Shown here in pieces: positions 10,827 to 22,555 of a DNA stretch of 64,000 bases. A program made the translations under genes and the position numbers. The stretch's first letter is position 1; the number at the start of each line of letters is the position of its first letter. Location of the stretch: positions 262,887,149 to 262,951,148 of the forward strand of contig OW240913.1 in the NCBI GenBank assembly GCA_933207985.1, read 5' to 3'. This stretch comes from Pelobates cultripes. Taxonomy: Eukaryota; Chordata; Amphibia; Anura; Pelobatidae. The notes beneath the pieces are model-generated. The model made no database searches. It saw only the letters and a program-made list of their open reading frames with translations, and was not told the DNA's origin.

Positions 10827-10859
10827 ACGCGTTTCAACCCACAACTGGGTCTTCCTCAG
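10827..10859 (-). ncRNA. Hammerhead-ribozyme-like core of Penelope-like element A
   Basis: The minus strand reads CTGAGGA, then the stem GACCCAGTTGTGGGTT, then GAAAC and GCGT. This follows the hammerhead order (CUGAUGA, stem II, GAAA, stem III), but the first box differs by one base. Penelope-like elements are known to carry hammerhead motifs. Activity is doubtful because of the changed core base. Confidence 0.4.
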
Positions 10860-11624
10860 GTGCAAGCATAATGAATAATGTATACAAGTGCCATTTATAT
10901 AGAATATACATAACAATTAAATAACATCAATTACACATGTACATAATTAAAATGGGACACTCCTATTCCCAAATATGGTGTTCAACCATCTCAAAGATGG
11001 CGATATCCTATTAAACCCAAATACCCTCCATAATATGTCCATCGGCATCTTTACCTCCTGTTTTCCATCTATGTCCGTACTTCCGGTATTGACCGATACG
11101 TCACATCCTGTGATGCATTTCCTCCAGCACTACCCATGTGATCGTATCTCCCTTCTTCCGACATCCACAGGTATGTCACATCTCGTGATGTGGATCCTTG
11201 GACGGCGAAGGGAACACCTCCCTATTCCTCTTATAAGCCCTTGTTAAGTCCTGATTAAACCATATATAACGTCTTATAAAAGTCTGTTGGGGAAAACGGA
11301 AGTACTAAGGATGCCATTTTATTGATGGGCAAAAACTCATTGTCCATATATGCAGGGCCGTCTTTAATAACGAATGGACCCTGGGCAAGTGTTTGCTTGG
11401 GCCCCCTGTGCCCTGCCGCTCTCGCCCCTCACTCCCTGGTATGCAATCACGGCATCCATCCCAACGCAGTGGCGGTACTAAAGTAGAATTAATTTTATTG
11501 GGACCCCCAATTGCAAGGTTGGACTAAAGGTGGAACCCCATCTGTCGTGCAACTCCAACAATGCTTTGACAGCTGGGACTCTACCAATTTCCCATGCTTG
11601 CAGGGTTGTATTTAGCACTGAGCC

Positions 11625-11850
11625 ATGTTAGTATGTTTGAATGTAAGCATGTGTTTGTATGGAGTATGTTTGTGTGAATGTGTTTGTATGTGGTACTGGA
11701 GTTTGAATGCAAGTGTGCATTTATGTGTAGTGTTTGTTTTTGAATGTAGGAGTGTGCTTGTATGTAGTGTTGACGTTTCAATGCAGGAGTGTGTTTTATA
11801 TGTAGTGTTGAAGTTTGAATGGAGAGGTGTATTTGTATTTAAAGTTGCGG
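11625..11850 (+). repeat. Minisatellite shared with hAT element 1
   Basis: About five units of 45-50 bp with the core TAGTGTTGAAGTTTGAATG then GTGTGTTTGTATG. The reverse complement of the array at 6526-6900 matches it. Confidence 0.75.
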
Positions 11851-11854
11851 CTCA

Positions 11855-12786
11855 GATGCACAGGTACACACTCTGACGCACAAGCAGATACACACACTGA
11901 CTACATACAGATAAACAGGCACATACACTGACAGACACACTGACACAGGTACATATATTGACACACACACAGACACATACACTGGTAGACGTACTGACAG
12001 ACATACTGACACAGGCACATATACAGACATACTGACACACAGACACATATACCGACATACTGACACACACACACACAGACACATACACTGATCAACATAC
12101 TGACACACATACACTGACAGAAATACTGACACCCACACACTGACAGAAATACTGACACCCACACACTGACAGATATACTGACACCCACATACACTGAGAA
12201 ATACTGACACACACACACAGGCACATACACTGACACACACAGACTGATATACTGACACACACACACACAGACATTCTGGCACACAGACAGATATACTGAC
12301 ACATGCATACACATGCACTAACAGACATACTGACGCACTGACAGACATACTGACACATACACATACTGACACACACAGATATACACACACATATATACTG
12401 ACACACACACACAGACATACTGACACACACACAGACATGCTGACACACACACATACTGACACACACACACACATACACTAACACACAAACACATACACTA
12501 ACACACAAACACACACACTAACACACAAACACACACACTAACACACATACACAAACACACACACTAACACACATAAACACACAAACACACACACTAACAC
12601 ACATACACTAACACACACAAACACTCATACATACACTAACACACACATACACTAACACACACACATACACTAACACACAAACTAACACACAAATACTAAC
12701 ACACAAACACACACACACACACTAACACACACACACTAACACACACACACACACTAACACACATACACATACACACAAACACACAT
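11855..12786. repeat. CA-rich satellite (ACACACTGACAGACATACTGAC type)
   Basis: The left two thirds are TGACACACACACAGACATAC-like units; the right third is ACTAACACACAAACACAC-like. Minus-strand open frames up to 211 codons (C, V, S only) are repeat artefacts. Confidence 0.95.
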
Positions 12787-12877
12787 TTTTTTAAAAAAAA
12801 TGTAATCCCCCCAGCCTCCTTACCTTTTGGAGTGCTGGGGGGATTCCCTGGGGTCCAGTGGTGCTGCTGGGCTCCTG

Positions 12878-13091
12878 GGCGGGTGGCCGGTCGGGCAGGC
12901 AGCAGGGCGCGCGAGGGAGCACTCAGTGCTTCCTCTTCAGCTCCCTCGCGCGCCGCGTAGGGATGCCGGCGCCGGAAGATGACGTCATCTTCTGGCTCCG
13001 GCATCAGTGCGGTGCGCGAGGGAGCTTAAGAGGAAGCACTGAGTGCTCCCTCGCGCGCCCTGCTGCCTGCCCGACCGGCCACCCGCCCGCC
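12878..13091. repeat. Large imperfect hairpin in hAT element 3
   Basis: Arms of about 100 bp (GGCGGGTGGCCGGTCGGGCA at the left, its complement ending near 13091) enclose the palindrome GATGACGTCATC, which contains a full CRE-like TGACGTCA at 12980-12987. G+C is very high. The open frames here are shadows of the palindrome. Confidence 0.85.
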
Positions 13092-13459
13092 GGGGTCAGC
13101 GGGGCCCACGGGGCAGGTGCCTCGGGCCCCCCAAGAGAAACTGGGCCCGGGGCAGCTGCCCCGTTTGCCCCGCGTTAAAGACGGCCCTGCATATATGCCC
13201 ATTGTGAGAGTTATGGGCAATTAAGGGAAAAATAAAGAAAGGGGAAGGCAATTAGTACACAAGATGAGAAGACAAGAATAACAAGAATAGCATATATAAG
13301 TAAAAGACCTAAGCCAAAAAATTATCGATACCCTATTAATAAAAAATAGAATAACTATAAAAATGTATAAAAATATGTAAAAAATATACAAGATATAAAA
13401 AATGAATTGCAACTTATGGGGGGGATTTTTACAAAATTGGATTAATATCAGAATCAATA

Positions 13460-14021
13460 TTAAAGGATCGCTATAGGGTCAAGAACACAAACATGTATTC
13501 CTGACCCTATTGTGTTAAAACCACCATCTAGCCCCCCTGGGCCCCTCATGCCTCCATAAATATAGCAACATCTTACTGTATTCAAGCAAGAAGCTGTAAC
13601 TATGTTTGCCTCAGAAAAAAAAAGCTATCTGCTGACATCATCAGAAGTGGTGGCCTGATCCAATCACAATGCTTCCCCATAGGATTGGCTGAGACTGACA
13701 AAGAGGCAGATCAGGGGCAGAGCCAGCATGATTCAAACACAGCCCTGGCCAATCAGCATCTCTATGAGGAAAGTTCAGTGTCTGCATGCAGAGGGAGGAG
13801 ATACTGAATGTTTGGATGCGTTTTAAGCAGCCATGACCCAGGAAGGATTTTTAACAGCTATCTGAGGAATGGCCAGTGAAGTTATCACTAGGCTGTAATG
13901 TAAACACTGCATTTTCTCTGAAAAGACAGTGTTTACAGCAAAAAGCCTGAAGGTAATGATTCTACTCACCAGAACAAATTCAATAAGCTGTAGTTGTTCT
14001 GGTGACTATAGTGTCCCTTTA
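13460..14021. mobile_element. TTAA-type MITE (piggyBac-like ends), about 560 bp
   Basis: The left end TTAAAGGATCGCTATAGGGT and the right end, read inward, CTAAAGGGACACTATAGTCACC form imperfect terminal inverted repeats of a type seen several times in the window. The TTAA target is intact at 13460 and decayed to TTTA at 14018. It sits in the C-terminal coding remnant of Penelope-like element A, about at the end of the endonuclease homology. Confidence 0.7.
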
Positions 14022-14805
14022 GGACCCCTAGGGACCAGAGTGCGTAATTCAAAAATCCAATTGGCCTCACAGATACTTACGTTTTTGGCTAGGTCTCCTC
14101 CTCTCAATTGCAAAAAAAACCCTCTAAAGATAGAGGATCTGATGCATGATGTTCTAAAAAATGAAAAATCCCTTTATTCGCTATATCTGTCTTTTTACAT
14201 GCATTGCACATTCCACAATGGAAAAAAACTTTTTGCTGTAGTGATCAATTGGTTAAAAAAAAATATTATTTGGAGATTTCTTATCAATAACACTTTTTGT
14301 TAAAATTTGTTTAAAATTCTTAGCACCCCAAAAGATAAATTTTGGTTCCGAACCCATATATTCCTTTATATCTTCCTCCTGCTTTAAAATATGCCAGTTT
14401 TTTCTAATTATCTTTTTGACAGCTCCCTCATTGCTAAAAAGGTTAAAAATTAAAGTAATTTGATTATTCTTCTCATTTTTGTTAGAATCCTTATATTTAA
14501 GAAGAGGTGACCTATTTATAAGCACAATATCTTCTACAGTCTTATCTATAATTGCGCTGTCATAGCCCTTCTGTACAAATTGTTTCTTTAAAATATTTGA
14601 GTGTGTAGAGAAATCGGGTTGATTGGAGTTTTTTTCTCCTCATTCTTACAAACTGTCCCCTAGGTATGCTGGATAGCCCTGGTCGATGGTGACATCTATT
14701 AATCTCAATATAACTATTAACATCAACCTGTTTAAAAAAGGTGCAAGTCATCATAGAATTTCTTAAAATATAAATATCCAAGTCTAAAAAATTAATATTA
14801 ATTGG
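14022..14805 (-). pseudogene. Penelope-like RT C-terminus, linker and endonuclease remnant
   Basis: Three minus-strand pieces in different frames follow the order of a Penelope-like polyprotein. 14781-14560 resembles the RT end (LDIYILRNSMMTCTFFK, HHRPGLSSIPRGQFVRMRR). 14525-14253 resembles the thumb/linker (FSNEGAVKKIIRKNWHIL, SEPKFIFWGAKNF). 14250-14022 has the zinc motif CGMCNACK and the C-terminal signature IFELRTLVPRG. The GIY-YIG core that should lie between the last two is missing. At least two frameshifts separate the parts. The homologous order can be compared in element B at 25507-27316. Confidence 0.7.
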
Positions 14806-14990
14806 GCTTTAACTTTGCTCACACCGTGGTACAGCAAATGGGGATTCTGTCTGGGGCTAACAAAATGGCCTCAGTTTAAAGAGACAAGGCCTAGGTATCA
14901 ACTGATACCTGAGTCTCCATGGTGTGAGCAAGGATCCAACCCTGCTCACAGCCAGTTGTACCAGGGGAGATTTAAGTCCCCATTTAATGA
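14806..14990. repeat. Copies of the facing GCTCACAC / GTGTGAGC repeat
   Basis: TTTGCTCACACCGTGG (14814) and CATGGTGTGAGCAAGG (14919) form an inverted pair about 100 bp apart, followed by CCCTGCTCACAGCCAG. Similar motif pairs occur near 63350 and 63616. Confidence 0.5.
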
Positions 14991-15097
14991 GTTGTGTGTA
15001 GTGCTCACTCTGAGCGTTGCGTGCAACTCATCTGTTAGTGTGGTGCTACTAATTTGCAGATTTCCCTGTTACCAGCAGAAAAACAGTCCCTGTTAGT

Positions 15098-15178
15098 AAA
15101 ATACCACATGATGGAATTATTTTGTAATGGATCCTTAAGGGATACATGACAAAATAATCCCATCATGTGGTATTTTAA
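15098..15178. repeat. 81-bp near-perfect palindrome
   Basis: Arms AAATACCACATGATGGAATT and the complementary copy ending in CATCATGTGGTATTTTA differ at about one base over about 28 bp. They are joined by a loop containing GGATCCTTAAGGGATAC. A short palindromic MITE is likely, but no target duplication is evident. Confidence 0.75.
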
Positions 15179-18060
15179 GGGGTTTATAAAGCAGTGCTTA
15201 ATATTTTGCCATTTAAGAGATATATCACTTTTGTCTCGTTTTATGCAGCTCTAGCCACACCTCCCCTGTGTGGCTGTGACACACAAAGCAAACATGACAT
15301 TTTATTTTTCATTTTTCCATGAGCTTTTATAGCACAGTGTGTTTACCTTACTAAACAGAAAGCTCAAATTACAAAGCAGATACAGGGTTATTCACTTAAT
15401 TCTGAACTGTAGTGAACTAAAATCAAAGTGGCAAAAGGGAGACCAAAACGGGCAACCTGCAACTACGTGTGATTTGAAGAGTTTTTTCAAATGAGCTAAT
15501 AGTCTCTAAATTTAGCCATTTGAATTCCAATTTTCTAAAGTTTATTATTTGGTTAATAACCCTGATTTGCTGCCCCAATGCATTAACAATTAAATGCATT
15601 CTAAAATGCAGCCAATGGTGTTTTCTCATCGTATTTTCATTATACTGAATTGATAAAAAAAAAACTTAATGAAAGGAGCCTTTACTGATAAAGTGCTGTG
15701 TCGGTATACATTTCATCCTCTATAAAATGTACACGAAGATCGAACAAATAAATGTCCAATTCAGTTTTTTTTATTTACATTTGAGTCTTTTGTTACCTTC
15801 AGAAATCTAAGATGAATTTAGTATTATTTTCCAAGTATGTAATACAAATAAATATCAATAAAAAAATAATTTTATTTGCTTACTATTTTCATCAACTCAT
15901 AACTCTAAAAGAGTTAATGCATATCATATAATAAATTATTTTCATCTATATACATTTTGTGACCTGTAAACTTTTGTTATTATTTTTTTTATATCATTTC
16001 ACATCTATTATCCTGTTTTCAATTAAGAAACAGGCAGTATAAATGTTTACAGCCGTCTCCTTGGTTTAAAGTCAATCAAACTGTGCTAAAGGGTGACAAA
16101 CATATATTAGCTTTCTAGAAAGGAACAGCAGAGGGGCATTGATCACCTCAGCATGTAATGACTAATTTCATCTAGTCATTTCTAAATCCTTTATGAAAAT
16201 TAGTTTTTTTTTTAGCTTATATTAACAGTTGGAATAAATGCGCAATCTGATGTCCTTAGGTAACATGATACCTGCGGTGAACTGAATTAAGATGAATTAT
16301 GCACACTACCTCAATTATTCCGTTCATATACCTCCCTTTGAGCAAGATTATCTTTCTTTTCTGTAACTAAACAGCTCTAATTTAGAACTACACAACCTCA
16401 CTCTGTGGTACAATTCCATATGAAATAGTACCAGTCCTAATCACTTCTTTTAAAAAATTCCCAAAAATTGTGTGTTACATTGGAGCACATTGCAAGGCGA
16501 CTTACTATACAATTTCAGATTCTGTCTACATCTCAATTTCTGCTTCAGTGTAGTTTTTCAATTTGTCCTTCAAAGTACAAGATGAATGAGACACACTGAA
16601 CATATATTTAGTGTGGATCTGACAGATCACTGCCCAACTTTGATCTTGAAACTGTATGTTTGTCAATGATAGATAGTTTAACTGCCACAGCACCTCACAC
16701 ATTTGCCATGCTTTCTCTGCTGTCTTAAGCAGTATCTCCTATTGCAGACACTGAGACTGAAGAGTCAATGGCAAGTTTATTTTTAGTTTAATATTTTACA
16801 CTGTATAACTTGATATGATTCGGAACATTTACCATCAAAAGTTTGTGGAACAAAATTGCATTTGTTATATAGATGTTTTCCAAAATGACCAGGAACCTTA
16901 TTTGCGAACTATGTATAGGACATTTGCAGAATCCGATATTGAATGAAATTTGTTGTCCCCCAATTAAAAACTAATGCAGATAATTATCTTTTTTAAAATC
17001 ACTCTTCAAATTATGCTTAAACATTTCAAGACAGAAAAAAAAAAAAAAAAAAAGCTTTGGAAACGTTAATATAAAAAATGCAGATTTCAAGATACTAATC
17101 CTTTACTTGATCTTTGGCATTATCACAGTACAGACTGCTGGTACCATAGTCTTTTGAGCTGTACTCTTTAAAAACTATTATGACAGCTGTTTTAAGACTC
17201 TACCATCGTAAGCATTAGGCATCAGACATTGTCTCAGTGATTTTGGCTGAACAATCTTTAGTATATAAAGTATTTTTCTACGTAATTAAATTAACCTATT
17301 GCATGATCAGATCTTTGAATTATAGAGCAGGGGCAGGGCAAGACTTTACTTGAAAAAAACATGAAAACTGGGATGTAAGACAGCATCAGCCAAATTATTT
17401 GTGGATCGGGAAGACAATTATTCACAAAAGTTAGGAGAGTTAGTGATCCTTAGCCATTATCTATATTCCTGCATTACTAAAATGTGATTTTACATTATGT
17501 TCAGTTCGCTCGAGCCCTAATAATATATGACAATAAATATTTAATGTCCAATTAAGAAAACAATCTGGTTAAACACACAAATATATCAATCATCTATATC
17601 TATCTATCTATTTATCCATCTATCTAACGGTCTGTCGCCTGTCTGTCTGTCTGTTTGTTCATCAAAACATTCTCCAGGAGAACCTATGTGCCCATCAACT
17701 GCAATTTTGTTTACATTGCCCTAAATAGATATATTATAAATACTAGTCTATGCCATTTTAGCACATAGCTTTATCAAGCTGCACATGCATACAACCCTAT
17801 ATTTATACTGATTATATAACCATGTCAAGCAATCATGCTTAACAGATTCCATACCAGGAGATCAGGAGTTACTCATAATTCTGAATAATACTTTCAAACT
17901 ATGCCCAGCACAACGTGGAATTCATAAACATGCTCCAAATAATGGCAGCCCTAAATGAGGCTATTACCGTACACAACCCAATGGCCAGCCAAGTATTTAC
18001 ATCTGAGTAAATCCTTGGTAGAACTACCTTTAGCTGAGTGTATAAATGTGTCTTGTTGGT
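15179..18060. other. No gene recognised; A+T-rich DNA with simple repeats
   Basis: Contains a poly(A) run at about 17035-17052 and a tetranucleotide tract (ATCT)n then (GTCT)n at about 17594-17660. No transposon ends, exons or RNA genes are recognised. It looks like older, unique-looking intergenic sequence. Confidence 0.6.
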
Positions 18061-18065
18061 GTCTA

Positions 18066-18296
18066 TCAGATGTGCATATCAGAATCCTTTGATTTTGACA
18101 ATTTTAGCAAAAAATGCTCAATGTTTCCTTGGTTTAATGGGGCTAGTAGATCGGTATTGCTTATGGATTCATTCATGTTGTTGTAATTCCCATTGATTTT
18201 CCAAATCCAAGCCAATGCAAAGCATCTCCACAACATGATGCAACCAACACCGTACTTTGAGTGGAACGGATGTTGAGCAATATTTGTGGCATACAT
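18066..18296 (-). pseudogene. Possible Tc1/mariner transposase scrap
   Basis: The minus-strand frame holds HPFHSKYGVGCIMLWRCF followed by WKINGNYNN. It resembles the Tc1 transposase stretch around the second catalytic Asp, where the family has a K-x-G-G-S-x-M-x-W-G-C-F pattern. Only about 50 residues fit; no other domains or terminal repeats are seen nearby. The resemblance is modest and could be chance. Confidence 0.45.
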
Positions 18297-18299
18297 AGT

Positions 18300-21200
18300 A
18301 ATATTTTTTTAGCTAAAGCAAAAATTTAAATATTAGTCTCTTTAGTCCAGAGAACTTTAATTTTCAACAATGGATTTAATTCTTGTATGTATATGTGTAT
18401 GTTCATGAAGTATACCTTATAAATACTTAATGGCATTTACAATTTTACCTACAGATAGATAACTACTTTTAAGTTAAGTCTTTGTTATCTCTGACTAATG
18501 CCCTGATTACCCAGTCACTGAATTTTGTTGGTTGCTTTCCAAAAACAATGTCCCAGTTTTTCTATATTCTTTACTTTTGTTTGTAGTGTATGTAACAGTG
18601 CTTTGGGATTTAAGGATGTTTTTAATAACTGAATCCTTATCTTTAATAAACAATACCTAACTTGCACTCATTTGATCAGTATACAATATACACAGTATAA
18701 GTATGCTTATTTAAATACATTGGGGTGCCAGTGTGGTAGAGGTCACAGAATGCCCCAGAGCCATATGACCATATATGACTACAGTGATGTACACACTCAT
18801 GACCAAAGCCCATGTGCAAGAATGTTAGGAATGCTCATAGGTACTAAATGCATAGAGTGCTAGAAGAGGCTTGATAATTGGTTATTAATTGCTGCAGTAT
18901 GGGAGTAATCAGCTGTGATATATAAGTTTTCTTAACTTGTGATTCAGGGCTCAGTACCCTGAGTCTGTGCTGAGACCGTAGCTGGCTACAAAATAAATGA
19001 TTGTTTGCTTCCTGAGAAACCGGTCTCTTTTTTTTTTTTATTCTTTTTTTTTTGCGGGTACATGTGGACATCGTGTTACATTGTGTGCATTAAAGGCACT
19101 CAGTGGAGGTTACAATTTATAATAGAAAACAGCATCACATGCGGGGTATACACCCAGAATTTTGTATATAAAGTATTTTCTAGCGTAGATTCCTCCTGAC
19201 CAAACTTTCGGTTAGCTCAGTTATGGGTCTGAGGATGCCGGATATTAGCTTGTGCACCCTAGTGTTGTCTAGTACGGCTGTGTCTGGGGTTGGCAGTGCT
19301 TAGGGCATTGAGCAGTGGACTGTGTTCACCTGCAGGGCGAGAACCTAGTCTTTTCTAGGCGGTTGGCTCATAGTAAGTCGTGCCAGCTAGGTTGGCTGTT
19401 ATATATGCCCTGAGGGTGCTCATGTGCTTTCATAAGGAAGGGGCACGTTAAAATAAGATGGGGGGCTGGCTGTACATGGAGCATAAGCATATATGCATAT
19501 TCAAACCGAGGGAGGTGGGGGGCCTATGTTAACCTTTCTAAATAATAGGGCATAAATCAAATGCAACATAAAACAAATAACAGAGCCTTGAGTGCCATCA
19601 TTAACAGCAGATGTTGCTGGGTTCAGGTGGGGAGAGCGTCTGCACCCATTCTTGTTCCTCTGGGAGAAACCTGTCTCTTATGGGCTTCTTGGCCTTGCTT
19701 TCCTGCAACACCAGGGTGTTCCTGGTACTATGCCACTACAGCTCACTACAGTGGTTATGGGGTCAAGCATGCCCTTCAAGGTAAGCAATTAATTTTTTTT
19801 GTGTTTTGAATTCTTACTTGGGTCCACTGGGTACTGCTCTTTGCTCCCCATCACCTTTCAGCTTCCAGGAAAGCTGGACATTCCTGTTAGGATCTTATGT
19901 AAGCTCTCCTAAGCTAAGACCTGCAGTGATGGGACATCTCATTGGCTGAATGGACCCCAGGTAAGAAGTACCCCAGGTAAGAAGTAAAACTGTTACCAAA
20001 AATGTTTTAACTATTTTCAGTAGAACAGGATTCCAGGGCACTCCTGACACCATAACCACTACAGCAACACATACAGACTCCAAGCACCAAGTCCACTTCA
20101 AAACATTGAAGTGATCATTCTATTGAATTCAGTAATAATCTTGCTTAATTTGAGTCTCAGAACCTGTCACACTAGTTAAGGAATACCCATAGTAATTATT
20201 TATGTGGTCTGTTTTTTGTTTTTCATCCGCAACAGTTTTGTTGTTTTCCATTATAGTGAATGGAAATTTGGTTGTGTCATTCCATAGAATCCAGCAATAA
20301 CCCTGCTCAATATGAGTCTCAGAACATGACACTCTAGTTAGGAAATACCCATAGTAATTATTTATGTGATCTATTTTTTTTATTTTTAATCCACATTCAT
20401 GTTATTCTTTTTAACACATTATGCTTCACACATTGAAAATGAAATTGGAAGTTCCTTTAAATTAAGAATTAAAAAAACAAACAAAAAAAAACAAACAAAC
20501 AAAAACTTTGCATTGAAACGATTAGTATACTATTGGTCAATAAAATAAGAAATCTTAACTATTCCAATATATAAATTACTTAGGTAGAATTCAAGAAATC
20601 ACAGGGAAAGGGGAAGCAGAGATTAAACAGTCATTGTTAATGTACTAGACACCAAGGTCATGATTAAAATCGAAACCTGATTAGATAAATTAAAACTACA
20701 CATCCTTACATTTATATAGTGCAGTCTTAGAGTGCAGTCTTTCACCACTATTATCATATAGCAAATTAATACAATGCATATATCAATTTAAATATATTGC
20801 TTAAGGGTGTGTGTGTATATATATATATATATATAATGCTGGGAGTGTGAAACTGGTTGCTACAGTATATTGCTAGTGGCCAGCCACGCCAGATTAGAGA
20901 AATTGTCATATTCTGGTTCATTTTTGACTGTGAGTGGAACAGTATTAATAGGACATAGCATAAAATATCTCCTTGCTGGCATCCAAATTGTTTTTTTCCT
21001 CTCACAAGATTTTTAAACTGAAACTAAGTAAATAATAAACACTCAGTAGAAAAAAATACTATACTGCCCTTTACTTAACTAAAGCTAGGCCTATGGCCCG
21101 CCATCCAAAAAAAGAGATCTGATTTTTGCATGAGTGAGAGACTCAGACAACACTGAAGTCCAAAGAGCAAAATTATGTTATGCAAATATTAACAACCTCC

Positions 21201-22555
21201 TGGCAGTAGTTATAAGTGAGTTAGCAGTGCTAGCAGACACAGTAAAAGTTATTCAAAAATTAAATTAAATGAAAAAAAAAATCAGTGGGTATGTATGCAA
21301 TCACATTAAAGAATTATTATATGAACAATTAAATATGAGGGGTTTTTTTTTATCACCACTTAAGCTGTTTTCAGTTCCTTGAAACCCAACAAACCATATG
21401 AGCTTCATCGTGTTCGGATGGTGATTTTAATCATTCTTCCCAGTTAAATTATTGACTGACTAGAATAATAAGTTCCAATACTTTATTCTAGTAGGTTTAT
21501 TACCTGACAAATATTCCTAAAGAGAACTTGATCACTTGGCTGACTGATCACTAGTTTTACCCTTGAGGACATTCTCATTGTTTTATTCCAGGTTCGAATG
21601 TAATTGTAGTGTGACCTTTCTTCTTCATCTATATATAACAAGTCAACTGGGAAATGAGTTACCTGCAATAAAATCAAAGAAACAGAAAAGAGCACAAACC
21701 TGACAGCTGTTTTGCATTGCAGACCTGGATGAAACATAAGAAATACCTTACCAACCCTATGATATTCTCTTCATTCTAAGAGGCACGTGTCCATTTTCTA
21801 ACAAAGTGCCACCATATATATTACCTACACCTTGTGATGAAATTGTTCAATGTGTTCAGCAGATTCTTCCTTTCTTTCTTTTGTTCTTTCTCTTTCTTTC
21901 TTTCTTTCTTTCTTTCGTTCTTTCTTTCGTTCTTTCTTTCTTTCTTTCTTTCTTTCCTTCCCTCCATCCCTTGTCTATTTGTTTTGTTTTTTTACTTTAG
22001 TTTTTTACGCTATCAAACACCTTGGGATTCTGGTGATAAAGTGACAAAATTAATTTCTCCCATGGAAATAGTGCAAATTCTATCTTATTGCAGAAAAATA
22101 TGGGGCAGCATTTTGGCCAAAATGATCTTGGTTCTAATTTAAGACAGTAATTTTAACTAACATTGTTGGATTCACTACAGTTGTTGACTGAAGCAGTTAT
22201 TTATAGTCTTTGATTTATCGCTCTGTAGTCATTCAGACCCAATGCATTGCAAAAATTACTAATTGCATAATGCAATGGAATACTCAATTTGAAGTAGGTC
22301 ACATATTTGTATAATGGAATTGGCAGTCACACAACATAGGAGTACGAAAATATTGCAGGCTCTTGGGACCTTATAATTTCACAAAGTTACTACTAATGCA
22401 GTGCTGTAGATAATTATAATAATCCGATCAAATAATAATAGTGTTGAAGTTCTTCACTGCATATTACGAAAATAACTAGTCTTTTGATCTGTCTGCTTTG
22501 CAGCTGTAACAAAAATCATGTGTGTAGGTAGAGGGTAACTGTGTATGGGCATACA
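18300..22555. other. No gene recognised; scattered simple repeats and MITE scraps
   Basis: Includes a two-copy tandem duplication of about 162 bp (copies starting near 20125 and 20287), T-rich runs at 19023-19054, an A-rich tract at 20470-20510, a TG/TA microsatellite at 20808-20834, and a (TTTC)n tract at about 21867-21960. Parts of 19590-20100 (CACTACAGTGGTTATGG, CCAGGGCACTCCTGACACC) resemble the CACTATAG-type MITEs elsewhere, but no ends can be set. Confidence 0.55.

Larger units (their letters stand above)
11353..13189 (-). mobile_element. Non-autonomous hAT-type DNA transposon 3, satellite-bearing (1837 bp)
   Basis: The ends are CAGGGCCGTCTTTAA and, read inward from the right, CAGGGCCGTCTTTAAC. 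Perfect 8-bp target duplications CATATATG lie at 11345-11352 and 13190-13197. The order is the mirror image of elements 1 and 2: minisatellite (11625-11850), CA-rich array (11855-12786), module ATTCCCTGGGGTCCAGTGGTG (12843-12863, the reverse complement of the module in the other two), and large hairpin (12878-13091) next to the right end. There is no transposase. It is inserted in the 3' region of Penelope-like element A. Confidence 0.95.
10430..14805 (-). mobile_element. Penelope-like element A, 3' part, split by two DNA transposons
   Basis: Read on the minus strand: end of reverse transcriptase (14805-14560), linker (14525-14253), zinc-finger and C-terminal endonuclease remnants (14250-14022), then an A+T-rich 3' region down to about 10430. 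A TTAA MITE (13460-14021) and hAT element 3 (11353-13189) interrupt it. A hammerhead-ribozyme-like motif lies in the 3' region (10859-10827), as is common in Penelope-like elements. The 5' end is missing and the 3' limit is an estimate. Confidence 0.7.

Noticed and set aside
11839..12514. Cys/Val/Ser-rich minus-strand open frames up to 211 codons
   Set aside because: Same cause: CA/TG satellite of hAT element 3 without stops in several frames.
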